From positions 1 to 20,456 of the forward strand of contig CALIXB010000010.1 of NCBI GenBank assembly GCA_938046775.1: a stretch of 20,456 bases of DNA. The letters are read 5' to 3'. The position numbers and the translations under genes are program-made. The notes beneath the pieces were generated by a model. The model worked only from the letters and a program-made list of their open reading frames with translations. It was not told the DNA's origin and searched no databases. Position 1 is the stretch's first letter, and every line of letters starts with the position of its first letter. This document shows positions 1 through 6,799 of this stretch, in pieces. The DNA comes from an uncultured Candidatus Saccharibacteria bacterium. GTDB lineage: Bacteria; Patescibacteriota; Saccharimonadia; Saccharimonadales; Saccharimonadaceae.

Positions 1-2
1 CG

Positions 3-161
3 CGGTCGCGGCTGGACACGGTGCTGAGCCGATTTATCCAAACCCGCAATCATTTGTTTGTGGTAATGGATAATGAAACGGAACTGGGAATTATTACACT
101 GGAAGATGTGATTGAAGAGATTTTGGATCAGGAAATTGAGGACGAATATGACGAGGAATAG
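3..161 (+). CDS. C-terminal end of a CNNM/CorC-type CBS-domain membrane protein (partial)
   Basis: The window opens inside a gene; 52 codons in frame 3 run to a TAG stop at 159-161. The visible peptide contains LDTVLSRFIQTRNHLFVV, then GIITLEDVIEEILDQEI and an acidic end (EDEYDEE). This is the pattern of the end of the second CBS motif in the DUF21/CNNM (HlyC/CorC, 'hemolysin family') proteins: a strand that holds the nucleotide-binding pocket followed by the LEDVIEEI.GEI helix. Members carry an N-terminal four-helix DUF21 membrane domain and a cytosolic CBS pair, and are linked to Mg2+ or other divalent cation export. The membrane part lies outside the window, as does any CorC_HlyC C-terminal domain, which is either absent or replaced by the short acidic tail, because the protein stops right after the CBS motif. 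Family assignment is good; the transported ion is not known. Confidence 0.72.
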   Translation, partial: RSRLDTVLSRFIQTRNHLFVVMDNETELGIITLEDVIEEILDQEIEDEYDEE

Positions 162-195
162 GGCGTCTAGGCTCTGCTCAGTGATATACTAAAAA

Positions 196-201
196 TATAA
201 T
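196..201 (+). promoter_or_regulatory. -10 element TATAAT upstream of the 240-857 gene
   Basis: A perfect TATAAT sits 38 nt before the start codon at 240. No convincing -35 is visible at the usual distance. Transcription would start near 208 and give a leader of about 32 nt holding the G-rich Shine-Dalgarno (GGCAGGGGG, 224-232). Confidence 0.5.
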
Positions 202-239
202 AGTTTTTAATAATCAAATGGTGGGCAGGGGGATGATAT

Positions 240-857
240 ATGTCTAGGAAAGGCTATGAAGGCGAGGGCGTTCCTGATCGCCTACAAAATAAGACTATTG
301 AAACGATATTGCCCGACATACTTTACGTGCCGGCTGTCGATTCTTTTACAGGCATGAATGAAGTATTTTATATTGATAAAAATCAAGCTAGTGGTTTAGG
401 TAGGCTGGTTGTCGATGGTAGGCAGGATCTAAGATTGGTCAAGTCGACCGATTCGTTGGGTGAGATGGTTGTATTAATGAAGGTGTGGGTGCAGACTGAT
501 GAGGGGGAATTAAATCAATACATTATTGCTGACTGTCGACATTACTATGGCCAATTTGAAGTTAGTGCCGATGATCCAGAAGTTGATTTTACAGATCAGG
601 AAACGGCCTGGGGTGAGATTGACTATCGACAGCATCAGGTTGTAATTTCTGCAGTAATTGACTATGAAGATGAAGATGGAGATGGAGACAAGATAAGGGT
701 GTGGGGCGATTCAAATCTTTATGATGCTGCGATATGTATGGCCGGGATGGTTGATGAGTTGTTTGACAGTGGTGCTAGCGCTGAAAGTGCAGAGGATCCC
801 GAAGAGAGTGGATCTAGTCGAGCTAGGGGAAGAGTGAAGGGCTCTCAGTATAACTAG
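240..857 (+). CDS. Unrecognised acidic protein, 205 aa
   Basis: I do not recognise this protein. It has no signal peptide and no membrane segment, so it is probably cytosolic. Residues 20-170 alternate hydrophobic and polar residues in a way that suggests mostly beta strands, with several aromatic positions (YVPAVDSF, VFYIDK, KVWVQTDEG, DCRHYYGQF, IRVWGDSNLY). A strongly acidic stretch (DYEDEDGDGD) lies near residues 140-149, and the last 30 residues look disordered: an Ala/Ser/Glu run followed by a basic end (SRARGRVKGSQYN). The ATG at 240 is chosen because a strong purine-rich Shine-Dalgarno at 224-232 ends 7 nt before it. It has its own TATAAT at 196-201 and is flanked by gaps of 78 and 100 nt, so it is probably a single-gene unit. 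Seven of its 11 arginines use AGG or AGA, unlike the CGN-rich housekeeping genes nearby. That the ORF is real is likely; its function is unknown. Confidence 0.72.
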   Translation: MSRKGYEGEGVPDRLQNKTIETILPDILYVPAVDSFTGMNEVFYIDKNQASGLGRLVVDGRQDLRLVKSTDSLGEMVVLMKVWVQTDEGELNQYIIADCRHYYGQFEVSADDPEVDFTDQETAWGEIDYRQHQVVISAVIDYEDEDGDGDKIRVWGDSNLYDAAICMAGMVDELFDSGASAESAEDPEESGSSRARGRVKGSQYN

Positions 858-893
858 ACCGGGGGATATTAAATAAAAAATAATTTATAATAC

Positions 894-932
894 TTGACTA
901 TTTACAGTACCTTGTATAACATAGTACTATGT
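894..932 (+). promoter_or_regulatory. Promoter region of the ABC-PadR-PspC operon with a 14-bp palindromic operator candidate
   Basis: TTGACT (894-899) and TATAAC (915-920) form a possible promoter with a short 15-nt spacer; TTTACA (901-906) with TACTAT (925-930) at 18 nt is an alternative. A perfect palindrome, ACATAGTACTATGT, covers 919-932 and so overlaps the -10 or the start site in either case. The Shine-Dalgarno AAGGAG (946-951) lies 6 nt before the ATG at 958. A PadR-family regulator is the third gene of the operon, so this is the natural candidate for its binding site. That link is inference. Confidence 0.55.
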
Positions 933-957
933 ATAGCAAAACTATAAGGAGTGTAGT

Positions 958-2265
958 ATGAGAAGAATAGATATTATTAAGCGAGCCGGGCGCAACCTTC
1001 GCCAGTCGAAAGGTCGGACTATTTTAACGGCACTGGCGATTTCTGTCGGGGCGTTTACGATTGGGCTAGCGATGATGGCTGGCGAAGGTGGCCGATTGTA
1101 CACTAATAACATAGTTGATTCTGCTGGCGATAAGAAGGTTATTACAGTGTATAAAAAAGCCGTTTCATCATCAGCAGAGGAGGAGGCTTTACCAGAATAT
1201 AGCGACTCAAAAGATAAAAATAAAAGTAGCGAGGTAAAGGATCGTTCTTCATTGCGTAGCAAGTATTCAATGGGCGATGAGGATCTCGCAAAATTACGCA
1301 GTATTCCGCACGTAGAAAAAGTCATACCATCCTACTCTACGTCTGGAATTGTGTATGTTAAAAGTTCGGGGAATGGTAAGAAATTTACTCCAGATATAGC
1401 AGTTAAGGCGGACCGGACTCGGGCGGAATTGGCAGCTGGTAGCTTGGATGATTTTATGTTGAAGTCGGGTGAAGCTATTATTCCAGAGTCTTATGTACAA
1501 AAAATGGGCTTTGCTAGTGCTGAGTCGGCTATCGGTAAGACTATTACGTTGGGTATTCGTGGCGGATCATCGTTGAGTGCTAGTGCTTCTAAAGAGATCT
1601 CTCTAAAAATTGTAGCGGTTGATAAACAGTCAGACACAACAATCTTCTATCAGCCGGCCGTGAGGATCTCATCAGACGACGCTAAGGATATTTACGAATA
1701 TAGTCATTATAAGGGGTTGTCTAACGAATACTCATTGGTGATTGTGTCTGTTGATGACGTAAAGAATGTTGACGCCGTAAAGGATGAAATCAGCAAAAGC
1801 TATACTGCATCGTCAATTCAAGATGCTCGCAAGGCGCTTCTGACAATGGTTAATGTGGCTCAGATGGCTTTGATAGGTTTTGGTGGATTGGCGCTGCTTG
1901 CTAGTGTGTTTGGCATCATTAATACTATGTATATTTCAGTTCTGGAGCGAACCAGTCAAATCGGTTTGATGAAAGCGTTGGGCACGAGTGGCCGCGATAT
2001 CGGTAAGCTATTTAGATATGAAGCAGCTTGGGTTGGTTTATTGGGCGGACTAATCGGTGTTGGCTTTGCAAGCTCGATAACATTGTTTAATCCAGCAATT
2101 GCTAGTGCGCTAAAACTGGGGGCGGGTACTAATCTTCTGGTTATTAATCCAATACAAATTATTTTATTGATAGTCAGTCTAATGGTGATGGCGGTGCTGG
2201 CTGGTTGGTTGCCAAGCCGCAAAGCAACAAGGTTAGACCCAATTGAGGCGTTAAGGACAGAATAG
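958..2265 (+). CDS. MacB/FtsX-type ABC transporter permease
   Basis: 435 aa with the architecture of MacB-type (type VII) ABC permeases. A basic N-terminus is followed by a first membrane helix at about 18-42, a long extracytoplasmic domain (about 45-290) rich in Ser, Lys and Asp, then three membrane helices at about 295-325, 350-375 and 395-420. The FtsX-domain hallmarks are visible: VFGIINTMYISVLERTSQIGLMKALG after the second helix (coupling region), and the closing LPSRKATRLDPIEALRTE that ends most MacB-like permeases. Such proteins use ATP to drive a conformational change across the membrane rather than pass a substrate through it; roles include export of drugs, peptides or lipoproteins and sensing of antimicrobial peptides. 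Starts at ATG 958 behind AAGGAG. The partner ATPase begins 10 nt downstream. The substrate cannot be read from the sequence. Confidence 0.9.
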   Translation: MRRIDIIKRAGRNLRQSKGRTILTALAISVGAFTIGLAMMAGEGGRLYTNNIVDSAGDKKVITVYKKAVSSSAEEEALPEYSDSKDKNKSSEVKDRSSLRSKYSMGDEDLAKLRSIPHVEKVIPSYSTSGIVYVKSSGNGKKFTPDIAVKADRTRAELAAGSLDDFMLKSGEAIIPESYVQKMGFASAESAIGKTITLGIRGGSSLSASASKEISLKIVAVDKQSDTTIFYQPAVRISSDDAKDIYEYSHYKGLSNEYSLVIVSVDDVKNVDAVKDEISKSYTASSIQDARKALLTMVNVAQMALIGFGGLALLASVFGIINTMYISVLERTSQIGLMKALGTSGRDIGKLFRYEAAWVGLLGGLIGVGFASSITLFNPAIASALKLGAGTNLLVINPIQIILLIVSLMVMAVLAGWLPSRKATRLDPIEALRTE

Positions 2266-2275
2266 GAGAAATATC

Positions 2276-2974
2276 ATGATTGAACTTAAGAACGTAACGA
2301 AAATTTACGGCAAAAAGAAAAATCAATTTGTAGCGTTAAATGATGTCAGTTTGAAAATCCCAACGGGCGTTAGTGTGGCGATTCTCGGTAAATCTGGCTC
2401 AGGAAAGTCGACATTGATGCACGCAATTTCTGGACTTGACCGTCCGCAGCAGGGTCGAGTGATTATTGATGGGCAAGATATTTTGCAACTGAAGCAGAAG
2501 CAAGTTGATGAATTCCGGGCTAAAAAAATAGGGTTTATTTTCCAGAGCTTTTTCGTTCAAGGTAACGAAAGTGTTGAGGATAATGTTAGCCTGCCGCTAG
2601 AAATCGCACAGCTGCCGCAAAAAATGCGTGAAGCGAAAATCAACGAGGCTCTGATGGCGGTGGACCTGTATGAGAAGCGTAAAAGCCGCGCCAAAGATTT
2701 GTCTGGTGGTCAAAAGCAGCGTTTGGCGATTGCCAGGGCGATTGTTGGCGATCCGCAGATTATCTTTGCTGATGAGCCAACGGGTAATCTAGACAGCGAA
2801 ACTGGCGCTAAGATAGAAGAGCTACTGTTTAACTATAACAAACAAAAAGGTGCGACGTTGATAGTGGTGACTCATGATGATGATTTGGCTAAAAAATGCG
2901 ATTACCAAATCCGTATAAAAGACGGACAAATTGAAGGTACTAATATTCCACAAGAGGAAAGGTATGAATCCTAG
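2276..2974 (+). CDS. MacB/LolD-type ABC transporter ATP-binding protein
   Basis: 232 aa, complete ABC ATPase. Walker A GKSGSGKST is at 38-46, the Q-loop glutamine at 90, the signature LSGGQ at 142-146, Walker B IIFADE with catalytic Glu167, the D-loop (NLD) at 171-173 and the switch His200. The sequence matches the MacB/LolD/FtsE class, which pairs with permeases of the type encoded just upstream, and should form the homodimer that powers it. The Shine-Dalgarno AGGAGAA (2264-2270) overlaps the stop codon of the permease gene, so the two are translationally linked. The last 11 nt overlap the start of the PadR gene (ATG 2964), which also puts the regulator in the same transcript. All catalytic residues are present, so the protein should be active. 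Confidence 0.93.
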   Translation: MIELKNVTKIYGKKKNQFVALNDVSLKIPTGVSVAILGKSGSGKSTLMHAISGLDRPQQGRVIIDGQDILQLKQKQVDEFRAKKIGFIFQSFFVQGNESVEDNVSLPLEIAQLPQKMREAKINEALMAVDLYEKRKSRAKDLSGGQKQRLAIARAIVGDPQIIFADEPTGNLDSETGAKIEELLFNYNKQKGATLIVVTHDDDLAKKCDYQIRIKDGQIEGTNIPQEERYES

Positions 2975-3308
2975 TGATTATGCTGAAAGCCTAACTATTC
3001 AGCTACGTAAAGGTTTTTTGGTGTACTGCGTGCTGCTTTCCTGTGCTAAACAGGAGCAGTATGCTGGCGACATTGTTAGGCGATTAAGTGATTCAGAGTT
3101 AATGGTTGTTGAGGGCACAATTTATCCGCTGCTAAACAGACTGCAGAAGTATGGGTATTTACTGCATGAATGGCGGGAAAGTGAGCAGGGGCCGCCCAGA
3201 AAATATTACTCATTAACAGATAGTGGCTTTCAGTTAGTTGATGAGTTAAAGTATCGCATAAAAATGTTGAATAGTTCGCTTAAAGATCTTGAGAAAGGTG
3301 TGAATTAA
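2964..3308 (+). CDS. PadR-family transcriptional regulator
   Basis: 114 aa from ATG 2964. This start is preferred over an in-frame ATG at 2931 because GAGGAAAGG (2954-2962) lies directly before it, and because the resulting N-terminus is normal for the family. The body is a PadR winged helix: a helix with LLSCAKQEQYAGDIVRRL (recognition of DNA by the helix-turn-helix), then EGTIYPLLNRLQKYGYL and the wing GPPRKYYSLTDSG, which are the most conserved PadR segments. The C-terminal helix (about 90-114) would be the dimerisation element of the short PadR-s2 class. PadR proteins usually repress envelope, multidrug or phenolic-stress genes and their own operon, released by a small ligand. The gene overlaps the ATPase by 11 nt and the PspC gene by 1 nt (TAATG), so it is embedded in the operon it probably controls. 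Confidence 0.9.
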   Translation: MNPSDYAESLTIQLRKGFLVYCVLLSCAKQEQYAGDIVRRLSDSELMVVEGTIYPLLNRLQKYGYLLHEWRESEQGPPRKYYSLTDSGFQLVDELKYRIKMLNSSLKDLEKGVN

Positions 3309-4594
3309 TGAAAGAGATAACTAGAATTCATCTAGCAAAAACGGCTTTTAGTATAGAAATTGAAGCTAAAAGTTTGCTAGAAAAATATCTTAATTCAATT
3401 CAAAAAAACATGCACGCTGAGCCGGAAGCTATGCGCGAAATCGAGGCGCGGATGGTTGAGATTTTGGCAGAGCGCGGCGTAATGAAAGAAGGAGTCATTA
3501 GCGTTGACGATGTTTTAGCGATTCAAAAGCAAATGGGTGAGTCGCGTGATTTTGCTGATGGAGATAGCCCAGTAGATGATGATTTGGATGGTGATGGTCC
3601 AGAGTCAAAGCCAGAAAAGCAACTAATGCGTGATACTGATAATGCTATTATCGGTGGTGTTTGTTCAGGCGTGGCGGCATATTTTAACATCAATCCGCTA
3701 TGGGTGCGTCTAATTGCAATTGTCTCGCCGTTCGTAACTTTTGGTACGGCCGTATTGATTTACGTGGTGATGTGGCTATCAATGCCTCCAGCGAGGACAG
3801 CGTCAGATAAATTAAGAATGCGCGGCAAGCCAGTAACTCTGGCGGCTCTTAAAAAAGCAGCTGTTGATGGTGGCTCAGTAATAGCTAATGGGAGTAGGGA
3901 TTTGGTTTCTAAGATTCTTCGCTATTCTGCCGGAATTATAATTTTCCTGATGACTCTTGGAGTAGTGATTGGGCTGATTGTAGGTGGCGCAGTTGGACTA
4001 TCTGTAATTGATCTACTAAGTGGATTAAATGCACAAATATGGGCTTGGGGTCTATGGATTTCACTAGTTATTTGTGGCATTTCAGCGGCGGTTTTGGGTA
4101 TGATGTTGTCGCGTAGCGTTTTTACTTGGACGATGAGTCGCGTGTCTGCACTCTCGATGATTATTGCTACCGTCGTTATATCTATGGGTATGGCCAGCTC
4201 AATCGTATTTGGCATGAAAGCTAGCTCAGAATTTATATATGAATCGCAGTACCTGACAAAGAGAATGAATGTTGAAATTCCAGATGCAGATAATGTAAAA
4301 ACAATTTCCATCAACGGCGCAATGGGAAGTGTAAAACGAACCAACGCTGATAAGCTGAAAATCGAGGCCGAGTACATAGAATTACCGAACATGAAGAAGC
4401 CGGACGTCAATGTACGACGCGAGGGCGATCGATTGATAGTGTCTATTGCTGGAAAATGTCCGCGAACGATATTTTTTAGCGGCTGTCAACTGTTCTATAC
4501 GCCAATTGGGCTTAAGATTTATGCGCCTGCTGGCGTAAATGTGGATAGTCCAGCTTATTATGGCGCTGATAATGTAGATCACTCTGACTCTTAA
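3308..4594 (+). CDS. PspC-domain membrane protein with C-terminal extracytoplasmic domain
   Basis: 428 aa. Residues 1-85 (ITRIHLAKTAFSIEIEAKSLLEKYLNSI, then EIEARMVEILAERG) match the N-terminal cytosolic domain that accompanies PspC in many PadR-linked proteins. An acidic linker (82-103) leads to the PspC domain at about 104-160: LMRDTDNAIIGGVCSGVAAYFNINPLWVR, then two tight hydrophobic stretches. Further membrane helices lie at about 206-238, 246-266 and 279-303. The remainder (about 310-428) is a beta-rich segment, NVEIPDADNVKTISINGAMGSV, recalling the DUF4097/DUF2807 type repeat and containing Cys384 and Cys393. PspC proteins take part in membrane-stress responses. The start overlaps the PadR stop by one base. 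The combination PadR plus PspC is seen in other phyla, which supports a shared role in membrane-stress response; the specific signal is unknown. Confidence 0.82.
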   Translation: MKEITRIHLAKTAFSIEIEAKSLLEKYLNSIQKNMHAEPEAMREIEARMVEILAERGVMKEGVISVDDVLAIQKQMGESRDFADGDSPVDDDLDGDGPESKPEKQLMRDTDNAIIGGVCSGVAAYFNINPLWVRLIAIVSPFVTFGTAVLIYVVMWLSMPPARTASDKLRMRGKPVTLAALKKAAVDGGSVIANGSRDLVSKILRYSAGIIIFLMTLGVVIGLIVGGAVGLSVIDLLSGLNAQIWAWGLWISLVICGISAAVLGMMLSRSVFTWTMSRVSALSMIIATVVISMGMASSIVFGMKASSEFIYESQYLTKRMNVEIPDADNVKTISINGAMGSVKRTNADKLKIEAEYIELPNMKKPDVNVRREGDRLIVSIAGKCPRTIFFSGCQLFYTPIGLKIYAPAGVNVDSPAYYGADNVDHSDS

Positions 4595-4607
4595 GATAAG
4601 AATTAAT

Positions 4608-4660
4608 TTGAATGATTTTACCGCTAATGCTACACTTGAAAGATGAAAGGTAATTTTTAA
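4608..4660 (+). promoter_or_regulatory. uppP promoter followed by a possible leaderless five-codon leader ORF
   Basis: TTGAAT (4608-4613), a 17-nt spacer and the extended -10 TGCTACACT (4628-4636) make a good promoter. Six nt after the -10 lies ATG 4643, which opens a tiny reading frame, MKGNF, ending in TAA at 4658-4660, two nt before the GTG of uppP at 4663. Transcription would be expected to begin at or next to this ATG. GAAAGG (4645-4650) could instead be a Shine-Dalgarno for uppP, but its 12-nt spacing is long. The promoter is well supported; the leader peptide is a suggestion. Confidence 0.5.
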
Positions 4661-4662
4661 GC

Positions 4663-5502
4663 GTGGCTTGGTGGCAAGCAATTATTCTTGGCGTGATTGA
4701 AGGAATTACGGAATTCTTGCCGATTTCTTCAACCGGACATTTGACGATTGCTGAGAAGCTGATGGGGATGAAGATCGACGATCCGAGCGTGGTGGCGTTT
4801 ACGGCGGTGATCCAGATTGGTGCAATTTTGGCGGCAGTAATTTATTTCTGGAGTGATATTTGGCGCATTCTTCAAGCTTGGTGGTGTGGCCTGTGGTGGA
4901 AGCGAGCGCGCCGGAAGTTTGATTATAAATATGGCTGGGCGATTATCATTGGCTCAATTCCTATCGCTGTCGTTGGTCTTCTTTTCAAGCACGAAGTCGA
5001 GACGGTACTTCGGAGTTTATGGTTTGTGGCGATTGGACTGGTCGGCTGGAGTTTGGTAATGTGGCTGGCGGATAATCGGGCGGTAAAAAATAAGCGTAAT
5101 GAAACGGAGACCAGCTGGAAAGATACGCTGATCATCGGCGTAGGGCAGTGTCTGTCGTTAATTCCAGGAATAAGCCGCTCTGGTGCGACAATTTCTGTTG
5201 GTTTGTTCCGCGGCTTTGACCGTGTTTCGGTTACGAAATTAAGCTTTTTCTTGGGTATTCCAGCTTTAATGGCGGCGGGACTATTGGAGGTCATTACCAA
5301 ATATAAACACATTTCTGGTGGTGTCGGCTGGACATCGACCATTATTGCTACCGTAGTTTCCTTTGGCGTGGGTTACGTGGCGGTGTCATGGCTGCTGAAG
5401 TTTATTCAGAGCAATAATTTCCGTCCATTTATAATTTATCGATTTACGATGGGACTGTTTCTATTAATACTACTTGGTGTCGGGTTTATCTCTCACGTTT
5501 AA
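4663..5502 (+). CDS. uppP: Undecaprenyl-diphosphatase UppP (BacA family)
   Basis: 279 aa, all hydrophobic helices, normal length for the BacA/UppP family. It removes a phosphate from undecaprenyl pyrophosphate on the outer face of the membrane to recycle the lipid carrier for peptidoglycan and other polymers; overproduction of family members gives bacitracin resistance. Both signature motifs are present: VIEGITEFLPISSTGH at residues 11-26, with the two catalytic-region glutamates E13 and E17 and His26, and PGISRSGAT at 168-176 with the active-site Arg172. The start codon is GTG 4663, because the conserved family N-terminus (a short hydrophobic lead into AIILGVIEG) begins exactly there and no ATG is available. 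It has its own promoter (see the entry at 4608) and is followed after 25 nt by serS, whose promoter overlaps the end of the uppP region. Confidence 0.95.
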   Translation: MAWWQAIILGVIEGITEFLPISSTGHLTIAEKLMGMKIDDPSVVAFTAVIQIGAILAAVIYFWSDIWRILQAWWCGLWWKRARRKFDYKYGWAIIIGSIPIAVVGLLFKHEVETVLRSLWFVAIGLVGWSLVMWLADNRAVKNKRNETETSWKDTLIIGVGQCLSLIPGISRSGATISVGLFRGFDRVSVTKLSFFLGIPALMAAGLLEVITKYKHISGGVGWTSTIIATVVSFGVGYVAVSWLLKFIQSNNFRPFIIYRFTMGLFLLILLGVGFISHV

Positions 5503-5510
5503 GCCAAAAT

Positions 5511-5521
5511 TGGTATATAAT
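5511..5521 (+). promoter_or_regulatory. serS promoter (-10 TATAAT, 6 nt before ATG)
   Basis: TATAAT at 5516-5521 ends 6 nt before the serS ATG at 5528. TGGTATATA at 5511-5519 can also be read as an extended -10. The start point would fall on or beside the ATG, giving a leaderless mRNA. GAGGG at 5522-5526 is too close to the ATG to act as a Shine-Dalgarno. Confidence 0.6.
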
Positions 5522-5527
5522 GAGGGC

Positions 5528-6769
5528 ATGTTAGACATCAAGTTTATTCGAGATAATGTCGATCTTGTGCAAAGGTCGGCGAACAATAAGGGCTATAAGG
5601 TCGATATTGCGACATTGTTGCAGTTGGATGACGAGCGCCGCGATTTGCAAAAACAAGTTGAGGCGCTGCGTGAACAGCGGAATACAATCTCAGCCAAGAT
5701 GAAAGGCGGCCGCCCAGATCAGGGGCTGATTGACCAAGGAAAGCAGCTGAAAATTGAGCTAGCAGAGCGTGAAGGTTATCTGAAAGCTACTGAAGAAAAA
5801 ATAGCCGCGATTATGAAAAACGTGCCAAATGTAACTTTTGATGACGTGCCGCTCGGTGGCGAGGAGGATAGCGTCGAGGTTAAGCGTTGGGGCGAGCAGA
5901 AAACTGGTGCCGTGGATCATCTGGACTATGCTGTTAAGCGTGGCTGGGTGGATTTTGAGCGTGGTGCAAAAGTAGCTGGTGCGAAATTTTATTACCTTAA
6001 GGGCGATCTGGCATTGTTGGAAAATGCTGTGACGCAGTTCGCTCTGGATTATGTGACGAAACAAGGCTTTACTTTTATGACCGTGCCGCACATGGTGAAT
6101 ATGCGCACGGCGGAAGGTGCGGGCTTTACACCAAAAGGTGAGGGCAGTAACGAATATGTGGTTGAGGGCGAGGATTTGACGCTGATCGGTACGGCAGAAA
6201 TGCCGCTGACGGGTTATCACGCTGATGAGATATTGAATGAAGAAGATTTGCCGCTGCTCTACGCTGGGTATAGCCCATGCTACCGCAAGGAGGCAGGCAC
6301 GTATGGCAAACACACCCGTGGATTATTCCGAGTCCACCAGTTTAATAAGCTGGAAATGTATGCGTTTTGTCTGCCAGAACAGTCGCGTGAGATTCATGAA
6401 AAAATCCTCAGCGTCGAGGAAGCTTTGTGGCAACAAATTGGTATTTCGTACCATGTGGTGAATATTGCCGCAGGAGATTTGGGCGCGCCGGCTGCCAAAA
6501 AATACGACATCGAGTACTGGTCGCCAGTTGATGAGACCTACCGCGAGCTGACGAGCTGTTCGAACTGTACGGACTATCAAGCGCGCGGTTTGAATATTCG
6601 GGTACGGCGTGCGGACGGCAGCATCGAGTCGGTTCATACCCTGAATGGTACGGCGGTTTCATTGGCGCGGTCGTTGGTGGTGATTTTGGAGAATTTCCAG
6701 AACGAAGACGGTAGTTTGACGGTGCCAGAGGTATTGCGACCGTATATGAATGGCCGTGACGTGATATAA
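5528..6769 (+). CDS. serS: Seryl-tRNA synthetase
   Basis: 413 aa, the usual length for bacterial SerRS. It charges tRNA-Ser (and tRNA-Sec where present) with serine in the cytoplasm. The N-terminal 100 residues form the tRNA-binding antiparallel coiled coil (LDDERRDLQKQVEALREQRN rising arm, IELAEREGYLKATEEKIAAI descending arm). The class II catalytic core follows: TAEMPL at 222-227 (serine binding), motif 2 YRKEAGTYGKHTRGLFRVHQ from 252, ELTSCSNCTDYQARG at 340-354, and motif 3 NGTAVSLARSLVVILENFQ at 373-391. The ATG at 5528 is chosen over an upstream in-frame start at 5474 because MLDIKFIRDN is the conserved SerRS beginning and because the promoter -10 (5516-5521) lies downstream of 5474, so the longer form could not be made from it. 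Confidence 0.97.
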   Translation: MLDIKFIRDNVDLVQRSANNKGYKVDIATLLQLDDERRDLQKQVEALREQRNTISAKMKGGRPDQGLIDQGKQLKIELAEREGYLKATEEKIAAIMKNVPNVTFDDVPLGGEEDSVEVKRWGEQKTGAVDHLDYAVKRGWVDFERGAKVAGAKFYYLKGDLALLENAVTQFALDYVTKQGFTFMTVPHMVNMRTAEGAGFTPKGEGSNEYVVEGEDLTLIGTAEMPLTGYHADEILNEEDLPLLYAGYSPCYRKEAGTYGKHTRGLFRVHQFNKLEMYAFCLPEQSREIHEKILSVEEALWQQIGISYHVVNIAAGDLGAPAAKKYDIEYWSPVDETYRELTSCSNCTDYQARGLNIRVRRADGSIESVHTLNGTAVSLARSLVVILENFQNEDGSLTVPEVLRPYMNGRDVI

Positions 6770-6795
6770 TGAAAGACATATTAGTTAGTAGGAGG
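6762..6795 (+). promoter_or_regulatory. hpf promoter and ribosome binding site
   Basis: An extended -10, TGaTATAAT (6762-6770), overlaps the serS stop codon (TAA 6767-6769). Transcription would start near 6777 and leave a leader of about 23 nt carrying a strong Shine-Dalgarno, AGGAGG (6790-6795), 4 nt before ATG 6800. It shows that this genome uses conventional leaders as well as leaderless starts. Confidence 0.6.
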
Positions 6796-6799
6796 AAAA

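Noticed and set aside
886..891. TATAAT as the main -10 of the ABC operon
   Set aside because: No -35 at a proper distance and it leaves a longer leader; kept as a minor possibility only, because the region is very AT-rich.
2931..2963. Upstream ATG at 2931 for the PadR gene
   Set aside because: It would extend the overlap with the ATPase gene and add a non-PadR stretch; GAGGAAAGG sits directly before ATG 2964.
3922..4410. 162-codon open frame on the minus strand inside the PspC gene
   Set aside because: It is hydrophobic only because it mirrors membrane-helix codons of the real gene; no supporting signals.
5474..5527. Longer serS frame starting at 5474
   Set aside because: It lies upstream of and across the likely -10 at 5516-5521 and overlaps uppP; the conserved SerRS N-terminus begins at ATG 5528.
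5759..6313. 184-codon open frame on the minus strand inside serS
   Set aside because: It has no ribosome binding site or promoter of its own and its protein shows no sensible fold; it is a shadow of the strongly conserved serS frame.
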